Shown piece by piece: positions 35,027 through 44,033 of a DNA stretch of 63,169 nt. The DNA lies in the IMG/VR virus record IMGVR_UViG_3300043468_000449, positions 1 to 63,169 of that record. One strand, written 5' to 3'. The stretch is from a virus. How positions within the stretch are numbered: the stretch's first letter is position 1; the number at the start of each line of letters is the position of its first letter. Both the position numbers and the translations under genes were made by a program. The notes beneath the pieces were generated by a model, which saw only the letters and a list, made by a program, of their open reading frames with translations, ran no database searches and was not told where the DNA came from.

Positions 35027-35029
35027 ATT

Positions 35030-35329
35030 TTAAGCATTCCCGCGAGATAATTCCTCGGCAAATGCGGCAAGATCGGCATCTTCCATCGCGCCTTCTGGCG
35101 TTGCAGGAGCGGTAGCAGACATTTCGCCACCACCCGTTGCCTGTTGTTCGACTTGAACAGCAAGTGCGTCGATAGCCTCTGCCAATTGCACCACGATGCC
35201 GTGTAATTGGTCAAAAGTAGATTTAGGGATGCTCATCATTACCTCGCCGCCACCAGAAGGGGCAGGAGGCATTGCGGACATTTCGTCGGTCATAGCCTCT
35301 TCAGGCATTGGTGCATTTGTTTTTTTCAT
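35030..35329 (-). CDS. Hypothetical protein
   Basis: This 99-aa protein is Ala/Glu/Met-rich with one helix (FDQLHGIVVQLAEAIDALAV) and low-complexity flanks. It lies between the adaptor-like and fibre genes, in TAATTATG context. It may be a small virion or assembly protein. Confidence 0.5.
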   Translation of the reverse strand: MKKTNAPMPEEAMTDEMSAMPPAPSGGGEVMMSIPKSTFDQLHGIVVQLAEAIDALAVQVEQQATGGGEMSATAPATPEGAMEDADLAAFAEELSRGNA

Positions 35330-35331
35330 AA

Positions 35332-35709
35332 TTAATCTTCTTCTTCAGCTTCATTTAAGCCGTTCTCAATTTCATCCTCGTCATCGTATTCTTCGGATTC
35401 CATTTCGGATTCAGTTACTGAACTTGGTTTAATACCGCAAATTTGAAGTTCTACGCAATGCCGTTTTTTCTCCTCACCATCACGCATCGTAACTTCTTTT
35501 TTCTCCATTACCTTTTTAAAATGAATAACAGCAGTTCCTTCTTTCGGAAGTTTACTTAACTCTTCTGCATTGTCGAAATAAAGAGAAGGATAGTGATATT
35601 CGTTTTTAGGAGTTTCGATTTCGATTTCAGTCATTCCCATTGAAGGAACTTCTTCGCCTAAATCAATGAATCCTTCTGGCAATTCGGCTTTTTCTTTAGT
35701 ATATGGCAT
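35332..35709 (-). CDS. Hypothetical acidic protein
   Basis: From ATG 35709, one base after the fibre stop (TAATATG), this is 125 aa. It has VIHFKKVMEKKEVTMRDGEE and a very acidic C-terminal tail (EYDDEDEIENGLNEAEEED). A longer start adds 13 residues. No family is recognised; the tail suggests an assembly helper. Confidence 0.5.
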   Translation of the reverse strand: MPYTKEKAELPEGFIDLGEEVPSMGMTEIEIETPKNEYHYPSLYFDNAEELSKLPKEGTAVIHFKKVMEKKEVTMRDGEEKKRHCVELQICGIKPSSVTESEMESEEYDDEDEIENGLNEAEEED

Positions 35710-35710
35710 A

Positions 35711-36571
35711 TTAACGAATCCTTCTTGCTTCAATTGTTCCGTAGGCACTTAAAGTTGGTGTACTTCCTCCAAATGTTGCACTACAAACTAAATAAATAGG
35801 CGTAGGTGTACTAGATGTCAAAACAATTCTTTGTCCACGAATTGGAATCCCAATATCACTAGCCGCAGTTGGAACAACTGCCGCCATTACAAGACGAGTA
35901 AATGTATCTTGACCTCCAAGTTGCACAGTAGTTTGACTAATTCCTTGAGTAAGATTTGTAATACTAGCAGTAGAATTTGCTTTATAATTAACTTGTCCAT
36001 TAATATACCATTCTCCTGCTGGCAATGAAATGCTTGTAACATTTGCAATTACTCCAGAAGTTAATGTAACAGCATTTCCAACAGGAATTGTAGATAATAT
36101 GACTTGACCAACAAATCCAGATGCTCCGCTTGATCCATCTGTTACACCATAAATTAATGTGCTTGGTATTTGCGCTCCAGTAGCCCCAATAACAGTTCCA
36201 GAAATAATTGGAGATGTAATTGTTGCTCCAGATGAAATCGTGACTGGAATTGAAATATTAGAAGAACCATCAAAAGATGTTGCCGTTCCAGTTATTGCTC
36301 CAGAAATAGCAATTGTTCTTGGTGTAGATAAAGTTGATGCTGACCCTCCAGCATTGCCAGTAACATTGCCAGTAACATCACCAGTAACATTGCCAGTAAC
36401 ATTGCCAGTAACATCACCAGTAACATCACCAGTAACATTGCCGCTTAAATTTCCAGTAACATTACCAATAATTGAATTAGTAAATGTTTTATTACCAGTA
36501 ATTGTCTGCGTTGTATCTGTCGTGCAGATATTTGGGCTAATTACTGCTTGAGTTGCTTTTCGTAGTGGCAT
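35711..36571 (-). CDS. Tail-fibre-like protein with VTG repeats
   Basis: This 286-aa protein starts MPLRKATQAVISPNICTTDT, a virion-attachment-type N-terminus shared with the 394-aa gene. It then has eight NVTG/DVTG-type tetrads (about 37-74) and a beta-rich C-terminal domain (TPTPIYLVCSATFGGSTPTL). The DNA repeat (36358-36458) would favour slippage or recombination. Confidence 0.6.
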   Translation of the reverse strand: MPLRKATQAVISPNICTTDTTQTITGNKTFTNSIIGNVTGNLSGNVTGDVTGDVTGNVTGNVTGDVTGNVTGNAGGSASTLSTPRTIAISGAITGTATSFDGSSNISIPVTISSGATITSPIISGTVIGATGAQIPSTLIYGVTDGSSGASGFVGQVILSTIPVGNAVTLTSGVIANVTSISLPAGEWYINGQVNYKANSTASITNLTQGISQTTVQLGGQDTFTRLVMAAVVPTAASDIGIPIRGQRIVLTSSTPTPIYLVCSATFGGSTPTLSAYGTIEARRIR

Positions 36572-36583
36572 ATTATTTATTTT

Positions 36584-37768
36584 TTACAATACACTCATTA
36601 AAATATGAACACTGGTTGTGCTATAATATTCTATTGTTGCTGTATTTGCTGTAGTGTGTGGTCTTATTTGCAATGTTAAACTTCCGTTATTAGATGTTGT
36701 TTCTCTAACAGCAATAATTGATGCAAATCCTGTTGCTGGCGCACCACCAAGTGTTGGTGCAATTCCTGCGGCAGTTGTGAAATTTACTTGTGTTGATGTG
36801 CCTGTTCCGGGTTGAGTCGTTGATAGTGAGTTTGCTGTATATCCAATAAAATCTGGAGTTACGCCATCGAACCCACTACTCCCATATACACCAATAACTA
36901 CACTCCCAGAATATGCACCTCTTTGAAATATTCTTTTTCCAGTAGTTAGATTCGATTGAATTGTTTTTACAAGCACTTTTACTTCTAACAACACAGAATT
37001 ATCTGGATTGCTAATAATTTTATTAACTGATGGATATGGTTGATCCAATATAGCTAATAGATCAGTATCTAAAGGCGCATCTCCGCTTGACATAAATGTA
37101 TATGGAGAATTTCTCCATTCAAACTGCGATCCCGTCATTTGGCTTCCTCCAAAAAGTGAACCCAATCTAGGATTTAATGATCCATTTCCAAAAATCATTC
37201 CCGTAGTTGCTGGCGCAAACGGTTGAAATCTTTGGCAAAATAGTCCATTTACATATATATCGTTATCTGCTTGGTAATTACCGATAGTTGGCATACTTGT
37301 TGCGCCAACTAATATTTTACCTTGATTTGTAACTATAGTTTCTATGCTATTTGTATTTGTTGTATTTCCAATTTTAACAGTAGGAGCATTCCCATTTTGT
37401 GTAAGAGTCAATGCTGGAGTTGTGCTATTGTTATTTATTTCCCACGATGTCCATGATCCAGACGAGTTTTCAAATGTAATATTAGCAGTCAACTGACCAG
37501 TTGAAGAATTATAGCTTGTGACTGTTCCAGTCATAAAAGCATAATTAAATGGATATGTCCTAGAAATTTTTATGCCATCACCAGAAATAAAAGCTAGACC
37601 TGTATTTGTAGTTAATGTTTTACTTCCTGTTGTAAATGATAAAGATGTAGTTGACGAGCCGACATAATTAGATGTTTGAAATGTTTTTTCTTTACTAATT
37701 GTTTGATTAGTGTCAGTCGTAACAATGTTTGGCGTAATGACATTTTGAGTTGCTTTTGTGATAGGCAT
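36584..37768 (-). CDS. Tail-fibre-like protein
   Basis: This 394-aa protein starts MPITKATQNVITPNIVTTDT, followed by QTISKEKTF, closely matching the N-terminus of the 286-aa neighbour. The rest is beta-rich, with TGSKTLTTNTGLAFISGDGI and YVNGLFCQRFQPFAPATTGM. The shared 30-residue N-terminus is likely the docking unit for fibres of different tips. Confidence 0.6.
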   Translation of the reverse strand: MPITKATQNVITPNIVTTDTNQTISKEKTFQTSNYVGSSTTSLSFTTGSKTLTTNTGLAFISGDGIKISRTYPFNYAFMTGTVTSYNSSTGQLTANITFENSSGSWTSWEINNNSTTPALTLTQNGNAPTVKIGNTTNTNSIETIVTNQGKILVGATSMPTIGNYQADNDIYVNGLFCQRFQPFAPATTGMIFGNGSLNPRLGSLFGGSQMTGSQFEWRNSPYTFMSSGDAPLDTDLLAILDQPYPSVNKIISNPDNSVLLEVKVLVKTIQSNLTTGKRIFQRGAYSGSVVIGVYGSSGFDGVTPDFIGYTANSLSTTQPGTGTSTQVNFTTAAGIAPTLGGAPATGFASIIAVRETTSNNGSLTLQIRPHTTANTATIEYYSTTSVHILMSVL

Positions 37769-37786
37769 ATTTTTGTTTTTTCTAAT

Positions 37787-40702
37787 TTAGGCTATTGAAA
37801 GTGATATGATGTTAATTTCTGATCCACTTGGAACTGGTTGACTGAATGTTAATGTTCTTGGTGTAACATTATCAATTGTATAGTTTGTTGTTTTTTGTAC
37901 GATACCATCAATAGTTACAAGGTAAGCTGGAGAAAGTATAGACAATCCTCCAGTAATTGCAAATATAGTTTGAGTTCCATTTCCAATGTAAGACCATGCA
38001 TTGCCAAAATTGGATGGAGGCAGTTCTGCACTTCCAGTAGCTCCTTGAAATCCAGTAGCTCCTTGAAAACCAGTTGATCCAACTCCTGTTGCACCAACTA
38101 ATCCAGTTGCGCCAACCAAACCAGTTGCGCCAACTAAACCTGTAGCTCCAGTAGCTCCTGCTCCTGTCGCTCCAATTAATCCCGTAGCTCCAATTAATCC
38201 CGTAGCTCCAATAAAACCTGTGGCTCCAACAAATCCAGTAGCTCCAATAAAACCTGTCGCTCCAACAAATCCAGTAGCTCCTATCGGGCCTACAATTGGT
38301 CCTACATTAACCCATGTTCCAGAACTTTTTACCCACAAATTACCAGTATCTAAAGCAATTACCCCATTTCCATTAATAGCAGATGGAAATGCAGTATTAA
38401 GCGTAGCTTGCGGGTCTGCACCTACAGTTGGAACATTTCCAATAATTGAAACAGAAGTGCCATCATTTCCTTTTTCTCCAGTAGCTCCGACAAATCCAGT
38501 TGCCCCGACAAATCCAGTTGCCCCGATAAATCCAGTAGCTCCAATTTCTCCAGTAGCTCCAATGAAACCAGTCGATCCAACTAATCCCGTGGCTCCAATT
38601 TCTCCAGTAGCTCCGACAAGTCCTGTAGCTCCAAATTCTCCAGTAGCTCCGACAAATCCAGTTGCACCTTGAAATCCTGTCGCTCCGACTAATCCTGTGG
38701 CTCCAACCGATCCAGTTGCGCCAACTGCTCCAGTTGCGCCAATCAAACCTGTAGCTCCGACCGATCCAGTTGTGCCAACTGCTCCAGTTGCGCCAATCAA
38801 ACCTGTAGCTCCGACTGATCCAGTTGAACCAACTGCTCCAGTCGATCCAATTAATCCAGTAGCTCCTTGAGTTCCTATGCCTGTTGCTCCTTGCGAACCA
38901 TTTAAACTAACAATAACAATTTGCGATCCATCAGGGATGGCAGTTGACATTGTTAGCGTAGTTCCGCTAATTGTATAATTATTTGGGTCTTGAACAATTC
39001 CATCTATAGCAATTAAATAGGCAGTAGATAAATTAGTTATCGCTCCAATTATAGTATAATTAGTTTGTAGCCCATCTCCAATAAATGACCATCTAATTCC
39101 TCCTGCTGGAGCGGCACTTCCAGTTGCGCCAACTAAACCTGTAGCTCCAATTGATCCACTAGCTCCTGTCGCTCCCGTCAATCCTGATCCAGTAGCTCCT
39201 GTAGCACCTTGCGATCCTATCCCTGTAGCTCCTGTTGCTCCGTTACCTGTAGCTCCAGTCAATCCAATTCCCGTTGCACCAGTTGATCCAATTGATCCTA
39301 CTCCCGTTGCACCAGTTGCGCCAATTCCAGTTGATCCAGTTGCTCCTTGCGTTCCAATTCCTGTTGCACCAGTTGCGCCAATTCCAGTTGATCCTCGCAA
39401 TCCTGTTGCTCCTTGCAACCCAATTGCGCCTGTCGCGCCTGTGGCTCCAATCGGTCCTCCACTTGGCCCAGTCGATCCTTGAAAACCAGTTGCTCCTTGT
39501 AGACCTATTCCAGTTGCACCAGTTGAACCAATTAATCCTACTCCAGTTGCACCAGTTGCTCCAATTGATCCTACTCCAGTTGCACCAGTTGCTCCACTAC
39601 CTGTTGATCCTTTTTGTCCTGTAGCTCCAATAAAACCACTTGCTCCAGTTGCTCCGATTGGCCCAATACCTCCATCACCAGTAATCCCAATCATCCAGTC
39701 AGCAAAATTCCCTGCTCCTTGAATAGTATCAACCCATAAACGAACCCATGAATTATTTACTTCCATTACATTTCCCTCGACCCAGTCATAAGGGTATGCA
39801 GAATTAGCTACTGCGCGAAGTCGAGTTCCGTATGTCCATCCAATGTCGGCTGAAGGAACATAATCAAATTGTTTTAATCCTGTTGTAATGTCGTGAGCAG
39901 TAAAACTTTGACGAGTAATGACTGGAGAAATTCCGCTTGCTCCCGCGCTTCCCCTGAAACCCGTGCTACCAGTCGCGCCAACAGGTCCAATAAGACCTTG
40001 CAAACCAGTAGCACCAGTCGATCCGATTCCCGTTGCGCCAACTGGACCTATATTTCCCGTGGCTCCAGTTGCGCCAGTTACACCTAAACCTGTCGCTCCA
40101 ATCGGCCCTGTGCTTCCTGTGGCTCCAATTGGGCCTGTGGAACCAGTTGATCCAACGCCAGTTGCGCCTGTTGATCCAGTTGCTCCGAAACCAGTTGCGC
40201 CAGTATCTCCCTTTAATTGCAATTGAACAACAGTTAAGTAACTTCCAATTGGAACAATAGCATCAGTAAATGTTAATACAGGAGGCAATGTTGAGCTAAT
40301 TGTATAAGTAATTGGGTCTTGAACAACTCCATCCACATATACTAAATATGCGCTACTATATGTATTTGTTGCTCCAGTAAGCGTGAACGATGACCCATTA
40401 TTTCCATCAAATCCGATTCTATAAAATGGACTTAAATTACTAATTTGATTATTAAAGACGCGAATTAAATAACACAACAATCCTTCACCTTCTTCGCGAG
40501 GGATATCGTCAACTTCTGCTGTATTATTAGGATCACATGGAATATCCCAAACCACCCTTCCATTAACTACACTTTTTGTAATATCCCCATAAAGAGCATA
40601 AACAAGATTAGAGATTAAAGAAGGAACGCTTTCAGGAGAAACTTGTGGATATGGAATATCCTGACGGCAGATGTTGTTGTAGTTATCGTTGTTGCAACTC
40701 AT
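37787..40702 (-). CDS. 971-aa collagen-like fibre protein
   Basis: It has an N-terminal attachment-like region (about 1-90: [20 protein letters not shown]), then alternating collagen-like G-x-T/G-A-T arms and three copies of a beta domain ([39 protein letters not shown]). Gly-x-y triplets form triple helices in phage fibres. The triplets GATG, GSTG and GPIG vary by few bases, so copy number may change. Confidence 0.7.
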   Translation of the reverse strand: MSCNNDNYNNICRQDIPYPQVSPESVPSLISNLVYALYGDITKSVVNGRVVWDIPCDPNNTAEVDDIPREEGEGLLCYLIRVFNNQISNLSPFYRIGFDGNNGSSFTLTGATNTYSSAYLVYVDGVVQDPITYTISSTLPPVLTFTDAIVPIGSYLTVVQLQLKGDTGATGFGATGSTGATGVGSTGSTGPIGATGSTGPIGATGLGVTGATGATGNIGPVGATGIGSTGATGLQGLIGPVGATGSTGFRGSAGASGISPVITRQSFTAHDITTGLKQFDYVPSADIGWTYGTRLRAVANSAYPYDWVEGNVMEVNNSWVRLWVDTIQGAGNFADWMIGITGDGGIGPIGATGASGFIGATGQKGSTGSGATGATGVGSIGATGATGVGLIGSTGATGIGLQGATGFQGSTGPSGGPIGATGATGAIGLQGATGLRGSTGIGATGATGIGTQGATGSTGIGATGATGVGSIGSTGATGIGLTGATGNGATGATGIGSQGATGATGSGLTGATGASGSIGATGLVGATGSAAPAGGIRWSFIGDGLQTNYTIIGAITNLSTAYLIAIDGIVQDPNNYTISGTTLTMSTAIPDGSQIVIVSLNGSQGATGIGTQGATGLIGSTGAVGSTGSVGATGLIGATGAVGTTGSVGATGLIGATGAVGATGSVGATGLVGATGFQGATGFVGATGEFGATGLVGATGEIGATGLVGSTGFIGATGEIGATGFIGATGFVGATGFVGATGEKGNDGTSVSIIGNVPTVGADPQATLNTAFPSAINGNGVIALDTGNLWVKSSGTWVNVGPIVGPIGATGFVGATGFIGATGFVGATGFIGATGLIGATGLIGATGAGATGATGLVGATGLVGATGLVGATGVGSTGFQGATGFQGATGSAELPPSNFGNAWSYIGNGTQTIFAITGGLSILSPAYLVTIDGIVQKTTNYTIDNVTPRTLTFSQPVPSGSEINIISLSIA

Positions 40703-40704
40703 AA

Positions 40705-41238
40705 TTAAGCCTCAATTAGTAGATACGGAATTGTTTTTTGTGAAAATCGATCCATCTGATCGTATACTAAAGAAATAAACGAGTCGTATTGCGATGAAGG
40801 AATCGTCTGACAACCGAGCGACGAGGTAGATTTACCTCCGCGATGGATGTTTATATTATAACCAATCGAAATGCCTTCGCCATCGCGATAAACAGGCAAC
40901 GCTTCGTCTTTTGTCGCAGGACGCAAAGCTGGATACCCCGGCCCTTTTGAAATGCCATGTTTGCCTTTTTTGTAAATGTGGACTCCCGGCACTAACGATG
41001 CGATTCCTTTGCGATAGATTGTCGGATCGGTATTCGCATTGTACGAAACATACGCTTCAGGCGAAACTAGGAAAATCGCATCATCGTAAATTCCTCTTTG
41101 ATTGCCTGCTGGTGGAAATGTTTCAGAATAATATCCTCTAATTCCAAGCAAAACAACACTAGCTGTGATTCCAGCTTTTTTAATCATGCTCAATGATTTT
41201 TCTTTTGATTGTTTTGGAGTTGACTTTGGAATCATCAT
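40705..41238 (-). CDS. YkuD-like (L,D-transpeptidase-type) lysis candidate
   Basis: This 177-aa protein has an N-terminal hydrophobic helix (about 22-36: [16 protein letters not shown]) and a C-terminal [20 protein letters not shown] with H132 and C143. The HxG...SxGC pattern resembles the YkuD catalytic site, which acts on peptidoglycan cross-links. It is the only peptidoglycan-active candidate recognised. It neighbours the holin and spanin genes with the HNH gene between. It is separated by 17 bp from the divergent HNH gene. Confidence 0.55.
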   Translation of the reverse strand: MMIPKSTPKQSKEKSLSMIKKAGITASVVLLGIRGYYSETFPPAGNQRGIYDDAIFLVSPEAYVSYNANTDPTIYRKGIASLVPGVHIYKKGKHGISKGPGYPALRPATKDEALPVYRDGEGISIGYNINIHRGGKSTSSLGCQTIPSSQYDSFISLVYDQMDRFSQKTIPYLLIEA

Positions 41239-41255
41239 ATATTACTCTTCACTTT

Positions 41256-41786
41256 ATGAAGACTTGTTGCCGATGCGAAATTAATAAAGAGTTGAATGAA
41301 TTTGTCAAATCTAAAAGAATGAAAGATGGTTTTAGTAATAGGTGCAAATCTTGCCATAGAATTGCAAGTATTGAGTCGTGCAGGAATAATCCACATGGAA
41401 GAAAAAAAGCACACCAAAAATATTACCAAACACACAAACAAGAACACATTCAAAAATGTATTGAATGGGCTAAAAGAAATCCTCAAAAAGTTAAAGAAAT
41501 CAGGTTGAGATGTCGTCGTAATTTGACAGAGGATCAAATTAAAAAACTCAATGAGTGTAGAAAAAAATCCACAAAACAACAAAGACAAAAGTTCCCTGAT
41601 AAATACAAAGCAAGAAATAAAGTTAACAATGCTGTTGCTAAAAAGAAAATCCCAAAAGTTACAACATTGCAATGCATAGATTGCGGAAGTCCAGCAAAAC
41701 AATATCACCATCATAAAGGATACGATGTTGAACATTGGCTTGATGTTGTTCCAATGTGTATTTCTTGTCATTCTTTAGCTAAATAA
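41256..41786 (+). CDS. HNH endonuclease (only plus-strand gene)
   Basis: From ATG 41256 this is 176 aa with a CxxC..CxxC zinc finger at the N-terminus (CCRC...CKSC) and a C-terminal HNH core: CIDCGSPAKQYHHHKGYDVE, then CISCHS. Composition is AT- and Lys-rich, unlike the surrounding genes. It sits divergently between the YkuD-like and holin-like genes, touching the holin stop. This is the usual placement of a free-standing homing endonuclease that has invaded a cassette. An upstream Met at 41193 would overlap the neighbour. Confidence 0.8.
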   Translation: MKTCCRCEINKELNEFVKSKRMKDGFSNRCKSCHRIASIESCRNNPHGRKKAHQKYYQTHKQEHIQKCIEWAKRNPQKVKEIRLRCRRNLTEDQIKKLNECRKKSTKQQRQKFPDKYKARNKVNNAVAKKKIPKVTTLQCIDCGSPAKQYHHHKGYDVEHWLDVVPMCISCHSLAK

Positions 41787-41960
41787 TCATTTTCCTTTAC
41801 GAACTACATTAATTAAGCCGATTGCGCCTAAACCTGCCGCTAAAATAGCGTTCTGCAATTCAGGCTCAAGTTTTACTCCAAGTGCCGTAGCGATAAGGAG
41901 TAAACCACGCCATGTGCTATTCTCCGAGAGTCGTTCTAATACGATATTTACGATTTTCAT
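41787..41960 (-). CDS. Holin-like small membrane protein
   Basis: This 57-aa protein reads MKIVNIVLERLSENSTWRGL, then LLIATALGVKLEPELQNAIL and AAGLGAIGLINVVRKGK. It has two hydrophobic helices with a short turn and a basic end, matching the small phage holin-like group. It overlaps the o-spanin gene by ATGA; its stop touches the HNH stop. Confidence 0.65.
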   Translation of the reverse strand: MKIVNIVLERLSENSTWRGLLLIATALGVKLEPELQNAILAAGLGAIGLINVVRKGK

Positions 41961-42115
41961 TTCTTTGTTCCTGTTGGTTCTGGAAGTTCATATGTGAATC
42001 TTCCGTATTGTGTCTCTAACGAAATACCTAAAGTAGTGCAAGATGTCAAGAGTGCCATTCCTAAAAATACAAACGAGATCAGAATTAAAAACAAAGCAAT
42101 TTTTTTAGGATTCAT
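41957..42115 (-). CDS. o-Spanin-like lipoprotein
   Basis: This 52-aa protein starts MNPKKIALFLILISFVFLG with the lipobox LTSC (C26) and a short polar mature part ending in PEPTGTKK. The size and lipobox fit an outer-membrane spanin subunit. It overlaps both the i-spanin-like and holin-like genes by ATGA, giving the order i-spanin, o-spanin, holin. Confidence 0.65.
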   Translation of the reverse strand: MNPKKIALFLILISFVFLGMALLTSCTTLGISLETQYGRFTYELPEPTGTKK

Positions 42116-42402
42116 AGCGATTCAATCTTTCTTTCAATTCGATCCAAGATCAACATATTTCTTCCGATTGCTTGATTGCTAACACTCAAGACTTCCATCA
42201 TCTCTTTATTCACATTGCGAAGATGGTCGTTAAATTCGTGCTGAACCTGATCCATCTTTTTTTCTACTTTGTCAAGGCGAGATGTCAAATATTTGAAAAC
42301 AACGGATACCGCAATAATTCCTAAAGCCAAAAGCGCAACAAACATGAATCTGTCTCCTTTCGTTGATGCCAAATCTATTGTTTTTAATATGCTTTCTTCC
42401 AT
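42112..42402 (-). CDS. i-Spanin-like inner-membrane coiled-coil protein
   Basis: This 96-aa protein has one N-terminal TM helix (about 19-39: FMFVALLALGIIAVSVVFKYL segment) followed by a coiled coil (about 42-95: VEKKMDQVQHEFNDHL, ILDRIERKIESL). This is the topology of inner spanin subunits, which bridge to the lipoprotein during outer membrane disruption. It overlaps the o-spanin gene by ATGA. Confidence 0.65.
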   Translation of the reverse strand: MEESILKTIDLASTKGDRFMFVALLALGIIAVSVVFKYLTSRLDKVEKKMDQVQHEFNDHLRNVNKEMMEVLSVSNQAIGRNMLILDRIERKIESL

Positions 42403-42405
42403 ATT

Positions 42406-43878
42406 TTATAAATTGTTTGGTATGAATGCCGCTTGTTTCGAGCAAACGATAATTGTTGAAGAATATGTTATTTGGGCATAAGCGAAAACATAACGAGTCC
42501 CATCAGAATATGGAAATTGCGCGCTCCATGTTCCGTTTCCATTGTTTGTAGTCGTTGCGGAAACCCAAGTCCTGCTCATTGGATCAGCAGTTACAAGCGC
42601 ATAGTAAAATTGAACTGCTGTTACATCTTCTGGTTGAGATGGCGAAACTGTTGCCTTCGCAGTTCCAATCGAAACAATACTTGGAATTGTGTTTGGATTA
42701 GAAGGCCAAGTGATTGCAGAACCTTTTAGATACTTGTCAAACCACAGGCGAACATCCTGCTCAAATCCAGTAATGTCATGCGATGCATTAGCCTTAAAAG
42801 CATAGCTTCCTTGGACTGGAGTTATTTCAAAGTTGCGGAATCCTCGATCAAATTGACCATGAAAGTCATTCGTTGACATCATCCACAACATTGGGTTCCT
42901 AGCGTATTTTGCGTAGGCTTGGCATTCCAGAGTTGAGATATAAAGATTATTTCCGTCTGAAAACGGAGGCTCCGAATATGGAATGTTATACAACCAAACG
43001 GAGTTTGTTTTCCAATAATGAATCCATCCATTCCCATATTGAGCCACACAACATTTAATATCTGGGTCGATATTCATGTTGTAAGCAATCTGACCACCCC
43101 AGCTATTCCCGTAGAAGCCGATCTTGGTAATGTCAATGTCGGCGGTTAGAGTTTTGGTATACGCAAGAACCCTGCGAGGCATGGCGAACCAATAATACAT
43201 ATCTTGGTTGCGGACATCCTCAATAGTCGCAACAGATGCTTGGTTGGTATAGTTCGCGTTGGGATTCGTTACTTGGTTCAGCCGATTCAAAGCCGCTGGA
43301 TAAAGCGTCATCAAGGTGGTTGGATAACTATAAGTCCCATTGAAAGTTCCGCGCCAATCGTATTGTATTACTGCATAACCTAGATTTGCGTAAGTTGTAA
43401 AATCATCTACGGATGCGCCCCAGCCATTTGAGAAAATAAAACAAGGAAGGTTTCCCGATCCGCGAAGCGATGCCTTGACTTGGTATTTAACATACACACG
43501 AATCAGATAGCCGTTGATCGGCATATCAATGAAAGAATTTTGCGTGAATACTCCGTTTAATGTTGATGCGCCAATAATCGTTTCATTGAACGCTCCAGTA
43601 TTGGGATTGTAGTTGTTGTAAAGAGAACCAACATCCCAGACGCTCAAAGGGTTCGGAGTTACTGGCGTATTAGTGTCAGTCCTAACCCAGCTTCCGTTTG
43701 AGGCATAGGCAATCGCTTGATTGTTTACACCTTGCTTGCCGAAACCTATTCCATCCGTGCAATAGACTTGCGTTCCATTTGAAGAAGAAACAGAAAGTTC
43801 ATTAACTGGCAGTTGGACTAGACCTCCCGTTGTGGCATAGTCTAATTTGCGTGTAAATGGATTGAACTTAAACCCCAT
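42406..43878 (-). CDS. Tail fibre with alpha/beta-hydrolase (esterase) domain
   Basis: From ATG 43878 this is 490 aa. The N-terminus MGFKFNPFTRKLDYATTGG matches the attachment peptide of the 615-aa fibre. A hydrolase of the acetyl-xylan esterase/cephalosporin deacetylase type follows, with GFYGNSWGGQIAY (nucleophile elbow G-x-S-x-G-G), DVRNQDMYYWFAMPRRVLAY and a late KANASHDITGFE (His candidate). It could deacetylate capsule or O-antigen. A further 11-residue start is possible but overlaps more. Confidence 0.72.
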   Translation of the reverse strand: MGFKFNPFTRKLDYATTGGLVQLPVNELSVSSSNGTQVYCTDGIGFGKQGVNNQAIAYASNGSWVRTDTNTPVTPNPLSVWDVGSLYNNYNPNTGAFNETIIGASTLNGVFTQNSFIDMPINGYLIRVYVKYQVKASLRGSGNLPCFIFSNGWGASVDDFTTYANLGYAVIQYDWRGTFNGTYSYPTTLMTLYPAALNRLNQVTNPNANYTNQASVATIEDVRNQDMYYWFAMPRRVLAYTKTLTADIDITKIGFYGNSWGGQIAYNMNIDPDIKCCVAQYGNGWIHYWKTNSVWLYNIPYSEPPFSDGNNLYISTLECQAYAKYARNPMLWMMSTNDFHGQFDRGFRNFEITPVQGSYAFKANASHDITGFEQDVRLWFDKYLKGSAITWPSNPNTIPSIVSIGTAKATVSPSQPEDVTAVQFYYALVTADPMSRTWVSATTTNNGNGTWSAQFPYSDGTRYVFAYAQITYSSTIIVCSKQAAFIPNNL

Positions 43879-44032
43879 CGCTCGGTCTTTCTGGCAGAGA
43901 ATGTAAATCAATCTCGCTGGCTAATTTCGCTTGAGTCCCAGCGGGAGGTTGCCAATCTTCAAGATTGCCATTCCAGACCACAAGGTTAACCAACCATCCG
44001 CCTTCTTTATCAATTATTGCGTAAGTGTCCAT
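43868..44032 (-). CDS. Hypothetical small protein
   Basis: This 54-aa protein (MDTYAIIDKEGGWLVNLVVW, then NGNLEDWQPPAGTQAKL) starts after a TAATATG junction with the upstream fibre gene. Similar short proteins accompany fibre genes in phages, sometimes as assembly chaperones; the role here is inferred. An earlier start extends into low-quality sequence. Confidence 0.55.
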   Translation of the reverse strand: MDTYAIIDKEGGWLVNLVVWNGNLEDWQPPAGTQAKLASEIDLHSLPERPSDGV

Positions 44033-44033
44033 A

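Noticed and set aside
38220-40226. Long plus-strand Pro/Ala ORFs antisense to the collagen-like fibre
   Set aside because: They are complements of the repetitive GATG coding sequence and have no start context; the minus frame has domains.
37787-40702. Tandem short repeats that could be read as CRISPR-like or satellite DNA
   Set aside because: The period is 3-9 bases in frame and encodes Gly-x-y; there are no unique spacers of constant length.
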